Assembly: GCF_900117395.1 (NCBI RefSeq)
Contig: NZ_FPEG01000002.1
Coordinates: 434,001-498,000, forward strand
Direction of reading: 5' to 3'
From: Agrococcus sp. Marseille-P2731
Lineage (GTDB): Bacteria > Actinomycetota > Actinomycetes > Actinomycetales > Microbacteriaceae
DNA length: 64,000 nt
Part shown: piece after piece, positions 16,508 to 27,607 of the stretch
Layout: each line of letters starts with the position of its first letter
Position numbering within the stretch: the first letter of the stretch is position 1
Position numbers and translations under genes: made by a program
Notes under the pieces: generated by a model
The model's input: only the letters and a program-made list of their open reading frames with translations
Told to the model about the DNA's origin: nothing
Databases searched by the model: none

Positions 16508-16589
16508 GCCGGTGTGGCGGAACTGGCAGACGCGGCGCACTCAAACTGCGCTTCCGCAAGGATTGTGGGTTCGAGTCCCACCACCGGTA
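16508..16589 (+). tRNA. tRNA-Leu, anticodon CAA
   Basis: This 82-nt tRNA reads leucine UUG codons. The acceptor stem GCCGGTG (16508-16514) pairs with CACCGGT at the 3' end, with a terminal G-U pair, and the discriminator is A at 16589, as expected for Leu. The anticodon loop CTCAAAC carries CAA. A variable arm typical of class II tRNAs is present, and the T arm GTGGG-TTCGAGT-CCCAC is perfect. CCA is not encoded. It lies between the divergent ANTAR regulator and a strong hairpin terminator. Confidence 0.97.
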
Positions 16590-16595
16590 CGCCAG

Positions 16596-16626
16596 AGCGG
16601 CCCGCCCCAAGAAGGGGCGGGCCGCT
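16596..16626. terminator. bidirectional hairpin between tRNA-Leu and pyk
   Basis: A perfect 13-bp stem (16596-16608 with 16614-16626) and an AAGAA loop follow the tRNA gene by 6 nt and also lie 22 nt beyond the pyk stop on the other strand. There is no clear U tract. It probably ends both convergent transcripts. Confidence 0.65.
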
Positions 16627-16648
16627 GCCGTCTCGCGACCGGAGGGCG

Positions 16649-18145
16649 CTAGCCCTCGGTGGGCGCCGGCGCCGAGTGCAGGACCTCGATGCGCCGCTTG
16701 CCGTGATAGGCGGGCGCGGCCTCGGCGTGCACGTCGCCGACGCGGTGCACGCGGATGTCGTTGGTCGAGCCGGAGGTGCCCGGCGGCATGCCGGAGACCA
16801 CGACGACCTTCTGGCCGACCTCGATCAGCTGCTTGCCGATCAGCACGTCGTCGACCTGGGCGATCATCTCGTCGGTGTGCATGACGCGGTCGACGAGGTG
16901 CGTCTGCATGCCCCAGACCATCTGCATCCGGCACTCGATCTCGGGGTCGGGCGTGAACCCGAACGTCGGGATCTGCGTGCGGAGGCGCGACATGCGCCGG
17001 GCGGAGTCGCCCGACTCGGTGAACACGACGATCGCGGCGGCATCGACGAACTCCGCCACCTCGAGCGCCGCGAGCGTCACGGCGCCGCCCTGCGTGCGCG
17101 GCTTGGTGCCGAGCGGAGGGATGCGCGCGAGGCCGTCCTGCTCGGTCGCGCCGATGATGCGAGCCATCGTCTTGATCGTGGTGATGGCGTGCTTGCCGAC
17201 GCTCGTCTCGCCCGACAGCATCACGGCATCCGCCCCGTCGAGGATCGCGTTAGCGCAGTCGCTCGCCTCTGCGCGGGTCGGGCGCGGGTTCTCGATCATC
17301 GACTCCAGCACCTGGGTGGCGACGATGACCGGCTTCGCCCAGCGGCGCGCCATCTCGACCGCTCGCTTCTGCACCAGCGGCACCTGCTCGAGCGGCAGCT
17401 CGACGCCGAGGTCGCCGCGCGCCACCATGATCGCGTCGAACGCGTCGATGATGCCGGGGAGGTTCTCGACCGCCTGCGGCTTCTCGATCTTCGCGACGAC
17501 GGGCAGCTTCCTGCCCTCCTCCGCCATGATCTCGTGGACGCGCTCGATGTCGCTCGCATCGCGCACGAAGGAGAGCGCGATGATGTCGGCGCCCAGGTCG
17601 AGCGCCCAGCGCAGGTCGGACTCGTCCTTCTCGCTCAGCGCCGGCACGTTGACGGCGACGCCGGGCAGGTTGATGCCCTTGTTCGAGCTGACGGGACCGC
17701 CGACGACGACCTCCGCGACCACCTCGGTGTCGGTCACTTCGATGGCCCGCAGCGCGATGCGGCCGTCGTCGATGAGGAGGGGATCACCGGGCTTGACGTC
17801 GGAGGGCAGGCCCTTGAACGTCGTACCGGCACGCTGCCCGTCACCCTCGATGTCTTCGGTCGTGATGGTGAAGCGCTCGCCCTCGGTCAGCTCGAAGGGG
17901 CCGCCGGGGATCTTGCCGAGCCGGATCTTCGGGCCCTGCAGGTCGACCAGGATGCCGACCGGCATGCGCAGCTCGTCGGAGGCGCGGCGGATGTTCGCGT
18001 ACACCTCCTCGTGCACGCTTCTGTCTCCATGGCTCAGGTTCATGCGCGCGACGTTCACGCCGGCCGCGATCGCGGCCTTCGTGCTCTCGTAGCCGGCAAG
18101 GGCCGGCCCCCACGTCGCGACGATCTTGGCTCGTCTCACAGTCAC
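16649..18145 (-). CDS. pyk: pyruvate kinase
   Basis: Pyruvate kinase converts phosphoenolpyruvate and ADP to pyruvate and ATP at the end of glycolysis. The protein has 498 residues. Active-site features: R34 in ARMNLSHG, IRLG of the A domain, the family signature with catalytic K219 and metal-binding E221 (VVAKIEKPQ), ARGDLGVE (242-249), and TQVLESMI then PTRAEASD. The C-terminal domain (about 360-475) is the allosteric region. The start is GTG at 18145, giving MTVRRAKIVATWGPA. It is convergent with tRNA-Leu and lies downstream of gltD after a gap of about 100 nt that should hold its own promoter. Confidence 0.97.
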   Translation of the reverse strand: MTVRRAKIVATWGPALAGYESTKAAIAAGVNVARMNLSHGDRSVHEEVYANIRRASDELRMPVGILVDLQGPKIRLGKIPGGPFELTEGERFTITTEDIEGDGQRAGTTFKGLPSDVKPGDPLLIDDGRIALRAIEVTDTEVVAEVVVGGPVSSNKGINLPGVAVNVPALSEKDESDLRWALDLGADIIALSFVRDASDIERVHEIMAEEGRKLPVVAKIEKPQAVENLPGIIDAFDAIMVARGDLGVELPLEQVPLVQKRAVEMARRWAKPVIVATQVLESMIENPRPTRAEASDCANAILDGADAVMLSGETSVGKHAITTIKTMARIIGATEQDGLARIPPLGTKPRTQGGAVTLAALEVAEFVDAAAIVVFTESGDSARRMSRLRTQIPTFGFTPDPEIECRMQMVWGMQTHLVDRVMHTDEMIAQVDDVLIGKQLIEVGQKVVVVSGMPPGTSGSTNDIRVHRVGDVHAEAAPAYHGKRRIEVLHSAPAPTEG

Positions 18146-18247
18146 TCGCTTTCGTCATCGCGCCGCCTGGGTGGGTTCGGCACGAACGGTTCCATCCTGC
18201 CAGGCGAGCGCCCGCGCGTCGCACCTGAGATCTCGCTGGCGCGCCGC

Positions 18248-19702
18248 CTATGCCGCCATGAAGGGACGATCGGTCGCCTTGACGGGCGCCGGCAGCTCGC
18301 TCGATCCCTCGAGGTAGGTGTCGACGGCGGCTGCGGCTGCGCGGCCCTCGGCGATCGCCCAGACGATGAGCGATGCGCCGCGGCCGGCGTCGCCGGCGAC
18401 GAAGACGCCGGGCCTGTCGGTCGAGAAGTCAGCGCGGCGCTGCGGCAGGCCGCGCTCGAACGGGACCTGCAGCGCGTCGCCGATCGACGCATCCGCCCCC
18501 GTGAAGCCGAGCGCGAGGAGCACGAGGTCCGCGGGGATCTCGCGCTCGGTGCCGGCCTTCGGTCGACGGGTGCCGTCGACCATCTCGGTCTCGGCGATCC
18601 GGAGCGCGCGCACCTCGCCGGAAGCGTTCGACACGAACTCCACGGTCGACGCGAGGTAGTGGCGCTCGCCGCCCTCCTCGTGGCTCGACTGCATCTCGAA
18701 GAGGTTCGGGTGCACCGGCCAGGGCTGGTGCTCGGGCCGCTCGCTGGGCGGCTGCACGCCGATCGCGAGGTTCGTCACCGAGAGGGCGCCCTGGCGGTGC
18801 GCCGTGCCGATGCAGTCGGCGCCGGTGTCGCCGCCGCCGAGCACCACGACGTGCTTGCCGGCTGCGGTGATCTGGTTGGCGACCTGGGTGCCGGCGACCG
18901 CGCGGTTCTGCTGCACGAGGTACTCCATCGCCAGGTGCACGCCGGCGAGCTCGCGCCCGGGGATCTCGAGCTCGCGGGCCTCGGGCGCACCGGTCGCGAC
19001 GACGACCGCGTCGAAGCGGTCCGCGAGGTCCTCCCAGCTGAGGTCGCGGCCGATCTCCACACCGGCGCGGAAGCGCGTGCCCTCCGCCTGCATCTGGGCG
19101 AGCCGCGCCTCGAGCGTGCGCTTCTCGAGCTTGAAGTCGGGGATGCCGTAGCGCAGGAGCCCGCCGATGCGATCGTCGCGCTCGTAGACGGCGACGGTGT
19201 GGCCGGCGCGCGTCAGCTGCTGCGCGGCGGCGAGCCCCGCGGGGCCGGAGCCGACCACGGCGACCGTCTTGCCGGTCAGCCGGGCGGGCGGGTGCGGCTC
19301 GGTCCAGCCGTTCGCGAAGGCCTCGTCGGCGATCGTCTGCTCGATCGACTTGATCGTCACGGCGGGCTGGTTGATGCCCAGCACGCACGACGACTCGCAG
19401 GGCGCGGGGCACAGGCGCCCGGTGAGCTCCGGGAAGTTGTTCGTCGCGTGCAGGCGGTCGCTCGCGGCCCGGCCCTCGCCGCGCCACGTGAGGTCGTTCC
19501 ACTCCGGGATGAGGTTGCCGAGCGGGCAGCCCTGGTGGCAGAACGGCACGCCGCAGTCCATGCAGCGCCCCGCCTGCCGCTTGAGCACGGCCTTGTCGCC
19601 CGGCTCGCCGATCTCGCGCCAGTCGAGGATGCGGACGGGCACGGGTCGCTTCTTCGGAAGCTCTCGCTCCGTCACCTTCAGGAATCCACGAGGATCAGCC
19701 AC
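18248..19702 (-). CDS. gltD: glutamate synthase small subunit
   Basis: GltD passes electrons from NADPH through FAD and [4Fe-4S] clusters to the large subunit, which makes glutamate from glutamine and 2-oxoglutarate. The protein has 484 residues. Cluster cysteines are C47, C50, C55, C59 and C98, C102, C106 in the N-terminal ferredoxin-like domain. The FAD-binding [10 protein letters not shown] is at 151-160 and the NADPH-binding GGGDTGADC at 289-297. The GTG start at 19702 lies inside the end of gltB (8-nt overlap), which indicates translational coupling to give equal subunit amounts. It ends about 100 nt before the pyk start. Confidence 0.97.
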   Translation of the reverse strand: MADPRGFLKVTERELPKKRPVPVRILDWREIGEPGDKAVLKRQAGRCMDCGVPFCHQGCPLGNLIPEWNDLTWRGEGRAASDRLHATNNFPELTGRLCPAPCESSCVLGINQPAVTIKSIEQTIADEAFANGWTEPHPPARLTGKTVAVVGSGPAGLAAAQQLTRAGHTVAVYERDDRIGGLLRYGIPDFKLEKRTLEARLAQMQAEGTRFRAGVEIGRDLSWEDLADRFDAVVVATGAPEARELEIPGRELAGVHLAMEYLVQQNRAVAGTQVANQITAAGKHVVVLGGGDTGADCIGTAHRQGALSVTNLAIGVQPPSERPEHQPWPVHPNLFEMQSSHEEGGERHYLASTVEFVSNASGEVRALRIAETEMVDGTRRPKAGTEREIPADLVLLALGFTGADASIGDALQVPFERGLPQRRADFSTDRPGVFVAGDAGRGASLIVWAIAEGRAAAAAVDTYLEGSSELPAPVKATDRPFMAA

Positions 19703-22700
19703 CGGTCACCTCCAGGATCTTGCGCCAGATGTTGTCGGAGTCGGGGTCGACCCCCTGCTGCTCGGCATCGAGCCTGATGTCTCGCACCATGGCCCAGTCG
19801 CGCGGCACGAGCTTCGAGAAGCGCGCGAGCCCCTCGGCCAGCAGCCGCTCGGCGACCGCGGAGCCGGTCAGCTCGACGTGCCGCTCGAGGATCGCGCGCA
19901 GCTCGATCGCGTCCTCCTCGGTGAGCGGGTCGACCCGCAGCTCGCCCTGGTGGAAGGAGTCCTGGTTGAGCAGGCGCCGGTCGAGGTCGAGGATGTAGGC
20001 GCTGCCGCCGGACATGCCCGCGCCGATGTTGCGCCCGGTCGGGCCGAGGATGACGGCGGTGCCGCCCGTCATGTACTCGAGCGCGTGGTCGCCGACGCCC
20101 TCGCACACGGCGGTCGCGCCGGAGTTGCGCACCAGGAAGCGCTCGCCGACGACCCCGCGCAGGTAGAGCTCGCCGCTCGTCGCGCCGTAACCGATGACGT
20201 TGCCGGCGATCACGTTGTGCTCGGCGACGAGCGCGGCGTCAGCCGGCGGCCGCACGGTGATGAGTCCGCCGGAGAGCCCCTTGCCGACGTAGTCGTTCGC
20301 GTCGCCGTGCAGCCGCAGCGCGATGCCGCGCGGCACGAAGGCGCCGAGCGACTGGCCGGCCGAGCCGCGCAGCGTCAGGTCGACGGTGCCGGGCTCGAGC
20401 CCTGCGGCGCCGGCCCGGAGCGTGACGGCGTTGCCGAGCATCGTGCCGAGCGCACGGTCGGTGTTCGCGATGTCGAGGTCGAGCACGAGCCGCTCCCCCG
20501 CGTCGAGCGCTCGCTCGAGCTCTGGCAGCAGCCTCGTGTCGAGCTGCTGCTCGAGCTCATGGTCCTGCTCGGTCATCCGGCGGGGGGCGCCCTGCGCAGC
20601 TGCCGGTGGTGTGAGCACGCGCGCGAGGTCGAGCCCCGCGGCCTTCCAGTGCTCGACCGCCGGGTCGATGTCGAGCAGGTCGGAGCGCCCGATGGCCTCG
20701 TCGATCGTGCGCAGGCCCAGCTCGGCCAGCTGCTCGCGCACCTGCTGCGCGAGGAACTCGAAGAACTGCACCACGAACTCCGGCTTGCCGGTGAAGCGCT
20801 CGCGCAGCGCCGGGTTCTGGGTCGCGACGCCCACCGGGCACGTGTCGAGGTGGCAGACGCGCATCATGATGCAGCCGGAGACCACGAGCGGGGCCGTGGC
20901 GAAGCCGAACTCCTCGGCCCCCAGCAGCGCGCCGATGATGACGTCGCGGCCGGTCTTCAGCTGCCCGTCGACCTGCACGCTCACCCGCTCGCGCAGGCCG
21001 TTCATCATGAGCGTGTGCTGCGTCTCGGCGAGACCGATCTCCCACGGCGTGCCCGCGTGCTTGAGCGAGTTCAGCGGGCTCGCACCGGTGCCGCCGTCGT
21101 GGCCGGAGACCAGCACGACGTCGGCCTTGGCCTTCGCGACGCCCGCGGCGACCGCGCCGATGCCAGACTGCGAGACGAGCTTCACGTGCACACGAGCGGA
21201 TGCGTTGGCGCGCTTCAGGTCGAAGATCAGCTGCTTGAGATCCTCGATCGAGTAGATGTCGTGGTGCGGCGGGGGCGAGATGAGGCCGACACCCGCGGTC
21301 GCGTGCCGAGTGCGCGCCACCCACGGGTAGACCTTGCCTGGCGGCAGCTGCCCGCCCTCGCCGGGCTTCGCGCCCTGCGCCATCTTGATCTGGATGTCGT
21401 CCGCGTGCGTGAGGTACATGCTCGTCACGCCGAAGCGCCCGGAGGCGACCTGCTTGATCGCGCTGCGGCGCTCGGGGTCGAGGAGCCGGTCGACGTCCTC
21501 GCCACCCTCACCGGTGTTCGACTTCGCGCCCAGGCGGTTCATCGCGATCGCCAGCGTCTCGTGCGCCTCCTGCGAGATGGAGCCGTAGCTCATCGCGCCG
21601 GTGGAGAAGCGCTTGACGATCTCGCTGATCGGCTCGACCTCGTCGATCGGGATCGGCGTCGTCACGTCGGTGCGGAACCGCATGAGCCCCCGCAGCGTCT
21701 TCAGCTCCACCGCCTGGTCGTCGACGAGGCGCGCGTAGTCCTGGAACACCTCGTAGCGCCCCGTGCGGGTCGCGTGCTGCAGCTTGAAGACCGTCTCGGG
21801 GTTGAACAGGTGCGGCGCGCCGTCGCGGCGCCACTGGTACTCGCCGCCCGTCGCGAGCCGCTCGTGCGCGAACGGCGCGCGCTCGTCGGGGTAGGCGGCG
21901 CGGTGCCGCATCCGGTTCTCCTCGGCGATCACGGCAAGGCCGATGCCGCCCAGCGGCGAGTGCGTGCCGGTGAAGTAGCGGTCGACGAGCTCCTGCGAGA
22001 GTCCGACCGCCTCGAAGGCCTGGGCGCCGCCGTAGGAGCCGACGGTCGAGATGCCCATCTTCGACATGATCTTCGTCACGCCCTTGCCGAGCGCCTTGAT
22101 GAGGTTGCGCACGGCGGTCTCGACGTCGGCGCCCAGCTGGCCGGAGAGCGCGAGCTGCTCGGCCGTCTCCATGGCGAGGTAGGGGTTGATGGCGCTCGCG
22201 CCGTAGCCGATCAGCAGCGCGACGTGGTGCACCTCGCGCACGTCGCCGGCCTCGACGACGATCCCGACGCGCATGCGCGTGGATGCGCGGATCAGGTGGT
22301 GGTGCACGGCGCTCGTCATGAGCAGGGTCGGGATGGGGGCGAGCTGGTCGGTCGAGTCGCGGTCGGAGAGGATGACGTACTGCGCACCGTCGACGATCGC
22401 CTCGTCCACCTCCCGACACATCTCGGCGAGCCGCGCCTCCATGGCGTCCGGCCCGGCATCCACGCGGTAGAGGCCCTTCACGACGACGGTGCGGCGCGAG
22501 CCGGGGGTGCGGTCGATGGAGCGGATCTTGGCGAGGGCGTCGTTGTCGATCACCGGGAAGTCGAGGATGATCTGGCTCGCGTGGGAGGGCGTCGCCGTCA
22601 GCAGGTTGCGGACGGGGCCGAGCCCCATGGTCATGCTCGTCACGATCGACTCCCGCAGCGAGTCGAGCGGCGGGTTCGTCACCTGCGCGAAGGCCTGCGT

Positions 22701-24260
22701 GAAGTAGTCGAAGAGCAGCCGCGGGCGCTCGGCGAGCACGGCGATCGGGGTGTCGGAGCCCATCGCGCCGAGCGGCTCAGCGCCGGTCTTCGCCATCGGG
22801 GCGATGAGGATCTTCACCTCCTCCTCGGTGTAGCCGAAGGTGCGCTGGCGGCGCGTGACCGAGGCGGCGGTGTGCGCGACGTGCTCGCGCTCGGGCAGGT
22901 CGGCGAGGTGGATGCGGCTCGACTCGAGCCATTCGCCCCACGGCTGCATGCCGGCGAGGTCGCGCTTCACCTCGTCGTCGGGCACGATGCGCCCTGCCTC
23001 GGTGTCGATCAGGAAGAGCACGCCGGGCTGCAGGCGGCCTCGCCGCACCACGCGGCTCGGCTCGATCGGCAGCACGCCCGTCTCCGAGGCGAGCACGACG
23101 AGCCCATCCGAGGTCTCGAGCCAGCGGCCAGGGCGCAGGCCGTTGCGGTCGAGCGTGGCGCCCACGAGCGAGCCGTCGGTGAAGCTGATCGCCGCCGGGC
23201 CGTCCCACGGCTCCATGAGCAGCGAGTGGTACTCGGCGAAGTCGCGCAGCTCCTGCGGCATGTCCGGCTGGTTCTCCCACGCCGGGGGCACCATCATCGC
23301 GATGGCGTGCGGCAGCGAGCGGCCGGCGAGGGTCAGCAGCTCGAGCACCTCGTCGAACGAGGCGGAGTCGCTCATGCCGGGCGTGACGATGGGCTTGAGG
23401 GGCCGCAGGTCGCCCAGCAGCTCGCTCGCCAGCTGCGACTCTCGCGCCGCCATCCAGTTGCGGTTGCCCTCGACGGTGTTGATCTCGCCGTTGTGCGCGA
23501 TCATGCGCAGCGGCTGCGCGAGCGGCCAGGAGGGGAAGGTGTTCGTCGAGTAGCGCGAGTGGACGATCGCGAGCTTCGTCTGGAAGCGCTCGTCGGAGAG
23601 GTCGGGGTAGAAGGGCTCGAGCTGGAGCGTCGTCACCATGCCCTTGTAGGTGATGGTGCGGCTCGACAGCGACGGCAGGTACTCCCCCAGCTCGCGCTCG
23701 ATGCGCTTGCGCAGGCGCCAGGTGAGGCGGTCGAGCTCGATGCCGGTCGTCGGGCCGTTGGCGCCCGTGACGAAGAGCTGGTGGATGGCCGGCATGGCCG
23801 CGCGGGCGAGCGTGCCGAGCGCCTCGGGTGCCGTGGGCACCTCGCGCCACCCGAGCACGCGCAGTCGCTCCTGGCCGGCGAGCTCCCAGATGCGGTCCTG
23901 GACGCGCTCGCGCTCCACGACGTCCAGCGGCAGGAACGCGAGGCCGGCCGCGTAGGTGCCCGCCGCTGGCAGGTCGAAGCCCACCACGGCCCGCAGGAAC
24001 GCATCCGGCATCTGCGTCAGGATGCCGGCGCCGTCACCGGTGCCCGCGTCCGAGCCGACCGCGCCGCGGTGCTCGAGGTTGCGCAGGGCGTCGAGCGCCA
24101 GCGCGACGATGTCGTGGCCCGCCGTGCCGCGCGTCGTGGCGACCATCGCCAGGCCGCACGAGTCGCGCTCGTGCCTCGGGTCGTACATCCCGGAGGCGTC
24201 CGGCAGGCCGAGGTCCCGCGAGGTGAAGGCTCCGTTCGAGCGATCGCTGATGGTACGCAT
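19695..24260 (-). CDS. gltB: glutamate synthase large subunit
   Basis: GltB hydrolyses glutamine and channels ammonia to 2-oxoglutarate on FMN. The protein has 1521 residues. A propeptide of 34 residues precedes the nucleophile C35 (RDSCGLAMV), so the class II glutaminase is expected to mature by cleavage there. The central and FMN barrel domains follow, with the [3Fe-4S] ligands C1130, C1136 and C1141 ([12 protein letters not shown]). The GXGXG beta-helix domain forms the C-terminus. Two adjacent ATGs occur at 24263 and 24260; the second is better spaced from AGGAG. It is coupled to gltD by overlap and lies about 75 nt downstream of lgt. Confidence 0.96.
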   Translation of the reverse strand: MRTISDRSNGAFTSRDLGLPDASGMYDPRHERDSCGLAMVATTRGTAGHDIVALALDALRNLEHRGAVGSDAGTGDGAGILTQMPDAFLRAVVGFDLPAAGTYAAGLAFLPLDVVERERVQDRIWELAGQERLRVLGWREVPTAPEALGTLARAAMPAIHQLFVTGANGPTTGIELDRLTWRLRKRIERELGEYLPSLSSRTITYKGMVTTLQLEPFYPDLSDERFQTKLAIVHSRYSTNTFPSWPLAQPLRMIAHNGEINTVEGNRNWMAARESQLASELLGDLRPLKPIVTPGMSDSASFDEVLELLTLAGRSLPHAIAMMVPPAWENQPDMPQELRDFAEYHSLLMEPWDGPAAISFTDGSLVGATLDRNGLRPGRWLETSDGLVVLASETGVLPIEPSRVVRRGRLQPGVLFLIDTEAGRIVPDDEVKRDLAGMQPWGEWLESSRIHLADLPEREHVAHTAASVTRRQRTFGYTEEEVKILIAPMAKTGAEPLGAMGSDTPIAVLAERPRLLFDYFTQAFAQVTNPPLDSLRESIVTSMTMGLGPVRNLLTATPSHASQIILDFPVIDNDALAKIRSIDRTPGSRRTVVVKGLYRVDAGPDAMEARLAEMCREVDEAIVDGAQYVILSDRDSTDQLAPIPTLLMTSAVHHHLIRASTRMRVGIVVEAGDVREVHHVALLIGYGASAINPYLAMETAEQLALSGQLGADVETAVRNLIKALGKGVTKIMSKMGISTVGSYGGAQAFEAVGLSQELVDRYFTGTHSPLGGIGLAVIAEENRMRHRAAYPDERAPFAHERLATGGEYQWRRDGAPHLFNPETVFKLQHATRTGRYEVFQDYARLVDDQAVELKTLRGLMRFRTDVTTPIPIDEVEPISEIVKRFSTGAMSYGSISQEAHETLAIAMNRLGAKSNTGEGGEDVDRLLDPERRSAIKQVASGRFGVTSMYLTHADDIQIKMAQGAKPGEGGQLPPGKVYPWVARTRHATAGVGLISPPPHHDIYSIEDLKQLIFDLKRANASARVHVKLVSQSGIGAVAAGVAKAKADVVLVSGHDGGTGASPLNSLKHAGTPWEIGLAETQHTLMMNGLRERVSVQVDGQLKTGRDVIIGALLGAEEFGFATAPLVVSGCIMMRVCHLDTCPVGVATQNPALRERFTGKPEFVVQFFEFLAQQVREQLAELGLRTIDEAIGRSDLLDIDPAVEHWKAAGLDLARVLTPPAAAQGAPRRMTEQDHELEQQLDTRLLPELERALDAGERLVLDLDIANTDRALGTMLGNAVTLRAGAAGLEPGTVDLTLRGSAGQSLGAFVPRGIALRLHGDANDYVGKGLSGGLITVRPPADAALVAEHNVIAGNVIGYGATSGELYLRGVVGERFLVRNSGATAVCEGVGDHALEYMTGGTAVILGPTGRNIGAGMSGGSAYILDLDRRLLNQDSFHQGELRVDPLTEEDAIELRAILERHVELTGSAVAERLLAEGLARFSKLVPRDWAMVRDIRLDAEQQGVDPDSDNIWRKILEVTGG

Positions 24261-24314
24261 CATGCTCCTGTGCTGTGCTGCTTGCGTTCGGAGCGGGACA
24301 CCGTCGGCCCGCAA

Positions 24315-24332
24315 GCGCGCTGGGGAGCGCGC
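24315..24332 (-). terminator. short GC hairpin just after lgt
   Basis: A perfect 7-bp stem (GCGCGCT with AGCGCGC, 24315-24321 and 24326-24332) with loop GGGG lies 4 nt beyond the lgt stop. There is no U tract. It may end or weaken the trp-lgt transcript before gltB. Confidence 0.4.
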
Positions 24333-24336
24333 GGTG

Positions 24337-25512
24337 CTACGTGGTTGCGGCCGCGGGTTGTGCGGCGGGATCCTCTGCATCGTCCTGGGTGCGGGACTCG
24401 GGGAGATCCGTGTAGGTCTCCGAGTCTACGCCCTCTTCGGCACCGGGCTCGCGCCCCGGCATCCACGGCGACGGCTCGAGCCCCGGGTGCCGCCTGGTCT
24501 GCACCACCCAGACGATCGCGCCGATCGCGATCGCGAGGAAGGCCATCCAGACGTTCGTGCGGATGCCGAGGAGGAGCTCTGACGGGTCGAGGCGGATGGT
24601 CTCGAAGACGGAGCGGCCCAGTCCGTACCAGATGAGGTAGAGCGCGATCAGGCGTCCCCACTGCACGTCGCGCTTGCGGTCGAGCCACAGGAGCACGGCG
24701 GCGCCGAGCAGGTTCCAGACGATCTCGTACGCGAACGTGGGGTGGAAGAGCGTCTCGGCGGGCAGGCCGACCGGGAACGAGGGGTTCGTCGCCTCGATCT
24801 CGAGGCCCCACGGGAGGTCGGTCGGCTGGCCGAAGAGCTCGTGGTTGAACCAGTTGCCGAGCCGGCCGAAGGCCTGCGCGATGAGCAGGCCGGGTGCGAG
24901 CGCGTCGACGAAGGTCGAGAAGCGCAGGCCCGTGAAGCGGCAGCCGATCCAGATGCCGACCGCACCACCGATGAGGGCGCCGAAGATCGCGATGCCGCCC
25001 TCCCAGATGTAGAAGGCCGTCATCGGGTCGCGGCCAGCGCCGAAGTAGTCGTCGGGATGCGTCACCACGTGGAAGACGCGCGCGGCGGCGATGCCGAGGA
25101 GCACGGCCCAGACCGCGATGTCGATGACGTAGCCGGACTCCACGCCGCGCTGGCGGAGGCGGAAGCCGGTGAGCACCGTGGCGATGAGGATGCCGGCCAG
25201 GATGCACAGCGCATAGGTCTGGATGCCCCAGCCGGGCCCGACGATGCGGAGCAGGAAGCCGACCGCGACGCCGAAGAGCAGGCTCATCGCGAGCGTCCAG
25301 AGGGCGTCCTTGCGGGTCAGCGTGCCGCGCACCAGCCAGATGGCGAGCACCACGACCGTGATGATGACGCCCAGCACGAGGCCGACGAGCACGGCGCCGA
25401 GCACGGAGCCCTGGATGAGCGGCATGACGCCGATCGCCTCCAGCCACTGGCCGATGGGGACCTGCTGCCACTCGGGGCTGGGGCTTGGGATGCTCTGGAA
25501 GAGGCTGGTCAC
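24337..25512 (-). CDS. lgt: prolipoprotein diacylglyceryl transferase with inserted helices
   Basis: Lgt moves diacylglycerol from phosphatidylglycerol to the lipobox cysteine of prelipoproteins in the membrane. The protein has 391 residues. The family signature [14 protein letters not shown] (215-228, with the key R217) and the YALCILAGI segment (100-108) are intact, as is HPTFAYEI near 257-264. Unusually, about 65-75 residues (21-95) with two hydrophobic segments are inserted between the N-terminal IPSPSPEW block and GIQTYALC, which are normally only about 15 residues apart. The C-terminus has a long acidic and Ala-rich tail (about 340-391). The GTG start at 25512 overlaps the trpA stop (GTGA). 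Placement after trpA matches other Actinobacteria. Confidence 0.94.
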   Translation of the reverse strand: MTSLFQSIPSPSPEWQQVPIGQWLEAIGVMPLIQGSVLGAVLVGLVLGVIITVVVLAIWLVRGTLTRKDALWTLAMSLLFGVAVGFLLRIVGPGWGIQTYALCILAGILIATVLTGFRLRQRGVESGYVIDIAVWAVLLGIAAARVFHVVTHPDDYFGAGRDPMTAFYIWEGGIAIFGALIGGAVGIWIGCRFTGLRFSTFVDALAPGLLIAQAFGRLGNWFNHELFGQPTDLPWGLEIEATNPSFPVGLPAETLFHPTFAYEIVWNLLGAAVLLWLDRKRDVQWGRLIALYLIWYGLGRSVFETIRLDPSELLLGIRTNVWMAFLAIAIGAIVWVVQTRRHPGLEPSPWMPGREPGAEEGVDSETYTDLPESRTQDDAEDPAAQPAAATT

Positions 25513-26390
25513 GCTGAGGTGCCCTTTCGTGCTGAGGCCGGCGAGGCCGGGGCTGCTGGGCCGTCGTCGAGTGTACCCAGGACGAGCGACGCGGCGAGCT
25601 CGCGGACCGCGGGCACGCCCCCGTCGCCGAGCGCGCGCACGAGGGCCGAGCCGACGATCGCGCCGTCGGCGTAGTCGAGCACCTGCCGCACGTGGTCGCC
25701 GGTGGAGATGCCCACGCCGACGCAGCGCAGCGTGTCGCGGCCGAGCGCAGCCGAGCGCGCCGCGATGCGGTCGGCGAGCGCGCTCGCCGCCTGGTCGACA
25801 TCCTGCCTGGTGCCCGTCGTACCCATGGTCGAGACCGTGTAGACGAAGCCGCGGGACGCCTGGATCACGGCGTCGAGGCGCGCGTCGGAGGATGATGGCG
25901 CGGCGAGGAAGACGCGGTCGAGGCCGTGCCGCTCTGCCGCGGCGAGCCACTCGCCGGCGTTCTCCGGGGTGAGGTCCGGCGTGATGAGGCCCGCGCCGCC
26001 CGCAGCCGCGAACCGCTCGGCGAAGCGCTCGACGCCGTAGCGCAGCACCGGGTTCCAGTAGGTCATCACCAGGATCGGGACGTCCGTGCGGGCCGTGATG
26101 GCCTCGATCGCGGTGAAGAGCTCGTCGAGGCGGAAGCCGCGGGCGAGCGTCGCCTGCGTCGCCGCCTGGATCACCGGGCCGTCCATGCCCGGGTCGCTGT
26201 AGGGGACGCCCAGCTCGATCGCCGTGAAGCCGGCGTCGGCGAGCGCCACGACCGCCTCGACGCAGGTCTCGAGATCCGGGTACCCGGCCGGGAGGTAGCC
26301 GATGAGCGCGCGGCTGCCCGCGTCGCGGACGGCGCGCTCGGTGCGACTCGGGGCCGCCTCCGTCGCGTGCTCGTGTGCCAGCTCGGTCAC
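25509..26390 (-). CDS. trpA: tryptophan synthase alpha chain
   Basis: TrpA cleaves indole-3-glycerol phosphate to indole and glyceraldehyde 3-phosphate inside the alpha2beta2 complex. The protein has 293 residues. Catalytic E59 lies in [11 protein letters not shown] and D70 in GMDGPVIQ, matching E49 and D60 of the classical enzyme. The phosphate site shows VGVGISTG and DGAIVGSAL near the C-terminal third. A 20-residue N-terminal tail precedes the barrel. The GTG start at 26390 overlaps the trpB stop and its own stop overlaps the lgt start (both GTGA), so translation is coupled on both sides. GAGGGAG upstream supports this start. Confidence 0.97.
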   Translation of the reverse strand: MTELAHEHATEAAPSRTERAVRDAGSRALIGYLPAGYPDLETCVEAVVALADAGFTAIELGVPYSDPGMDGPVIQAATQATLARGFRLDELFTAIEAITARTDVPILVMTYWNPVLRYGVERFAERFAAAGGAGLITPDLTPENAGEWLAAAERHGLDRVFLAAPSSSDARLDAVIQASRGFVYTVSTMGTTGTRQDVDQAASALADRIAARSAALGRDTLRCVGVGISTGDHVRQVLDYADGAIVGSALVRALGDGGVPAVRELAASLVLGTLDDGPAAPASPASARKGTSA

Positions 26391-27607
26391 TGCTGCTGCG
26401 CTCCCTCGTCGAGCACCTCGAACCACCGGCCGGCGGTCGCCACATCCTTGTCCCCGCGCCCGGAGAGCGAGACGAGCAGCGTCGAGCCCGGGTGCTCCTC
26501 GGCGAGCCGCAGGGCGCCGGCGATGGCGTGCGCCGACTCGATCGCGGGGATGATGCCCTCGGCCCGCGTCAGGGCGAGGAAGGCCTCCATCGCCTCGCTG
26601 TCGCTGACCGGCAGGTACTCGGCGCGCCCGAGGTCGTGCAGCCACGCGTGCTCGGGGCCCACGCCCGGGTAGTCGAGGCCGGCCGAGATCGAGTGCGACT
26701 CGAGCGTCTGCCCGTCCTCGTCCTGCAGCAGGTAGGTGCGCATGCCGTGCAGCAGCCCCGGCGCGCCCCGCTCGATCGAGAGCGCGTGCTGCTCGGTGTC
26801 GGCGCCGTCGCCGGCGGCCTCGAGCCCGATCAGGCGCACATCGGCGTCGTCCAGGAAGGCGTGGAAGATGCCCATGGCGTTCGAGCCGCCGCCCACGCAC
26901 GCGAGCACCGCATCCGGCAGGCCGCCCGTGAGGGCGATCGTCTGCTCGCGGGCCTCGTCGCCGATCGCCCGGTGGAAGTCGCGCACCATCTCGGGGAACG
27001 GGTGCGGGCCCGCGACCGTGCCCATCAGGTAGTGCGTGGTGTCGACGTTGGCCACCCAGTCGCGGAGGCCCTCGTTGATGGCGTCCTTGAGGGTGCGCGA
27101 ACCGCTCGTCACCGGCACGACCGTCGCGCCCAGCAGCCGCATCCGGGCCACGTTGAGCGCCTGGCGCTCGGTGTCGACCTCGCCCATGTAGACGACGCAT
27201 TCCATGCCGAACAGCGCAGCCGCCGTCGCCGTTGCGACGCCGTGCTGGCCCGCGCCCGTCTCGGCGATCAATCGCGTCTTGCCGAGCCGCTGGGCGACGA
27301 GCGCCTGGCCGAGCACGTTGTTGATCTTGTGGCTGCCGGTGTGGTTGAGGTCCTCGCGCTTCAGCAGGATGCGCGCGCCCGCGCGCTCGCTGAGCCGCGA
27401 CGCCTCGGTGAGCAGCGAGGGGCGACCGGTGTAGTCGCGCGAGAGGCGCTGGAACTCGGCCTGGAACGCGGGATCGGTCCTGCACTCCTCGTAGCAGGTG
27501 GCGAGCTCGTCGATGGCGGCCATGAGCGGCTCGGGCATGAACACCCCGCCGAAGTCGCCGAACCAGGGTCCGCGGTGGTCGCGGAGCGATGCGGTGTCAG
27601 CGGTCAT
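26387..27607 (-). CDS. trpB: tryptophan synthase beta chain
   Basis: TrpB joins indole and serine to make tryptophan with pyridoxal phosphate. The protein has 406 residues, the usual length. The PLP lysine is K94 in HTGSHKINN, the phosphate-binding glycine loop is GGGSNAMG (about 230-237), and catalytic E lies in AETGAGQHG. The ATG at 27607 overlaps the trpC stop (ATGA), and the 3' end overlaps trpA, so trpC-trpB-trpA are one coupled unit. The N-terminal [11 protein letters not shown] block is typical of TrpB1 rather than TrpB2. Confidence 0.98.
   Translation of the reverse strand: MTADTASLRDHRGPWFGDFGGVFMPEPLMAAIDELATCYEECRTDPAFQAEFQRLSRDYTGRPSLLTEASRLSERAGARILLKREDLNHTGSHKINNVLGQALVAQRLGKTRLIAETGAGQHGVATATAAALFGMECVVYMGEVDTERQALNVARMRLLGATVVPVTSGSRTLKDAINEGLRDWVANVDTTHYLMGTVAGPHPFPEMVRDFHRAIGDEAREQTIALTGGLPDAVLACVGGGSNAMGIFHAFLDDADVRLIGLEAAGDGADTEQHALSIERGAPGLLHGMRTYLLQDEDGQTLESHSISAGLDYPGVGPEHAWLHDLGRAEYLPVSDSEAMEAFLALTRAEGIIPAIESAHAIAGALRLAEEHPGSTLLVSLSGRGDKDVATAGRWFEVLDEGAQQQ

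Noticed and set aside
15818-16626. tRNA-Leu as an integration site for the repeat island
   Set aside because: The island lies beyond the ANTAR regulator, no integrase is present, and I see no repeated copy of the tRNA 3' end.
19197-24635. Very long plus-strand open frame opposite gltB
   Set aside because: Typical antisense shadow in high-GC DNA; amino acid make-up (Arg, Asp, His, Leu rich) is not protein-like and gltB is clear.
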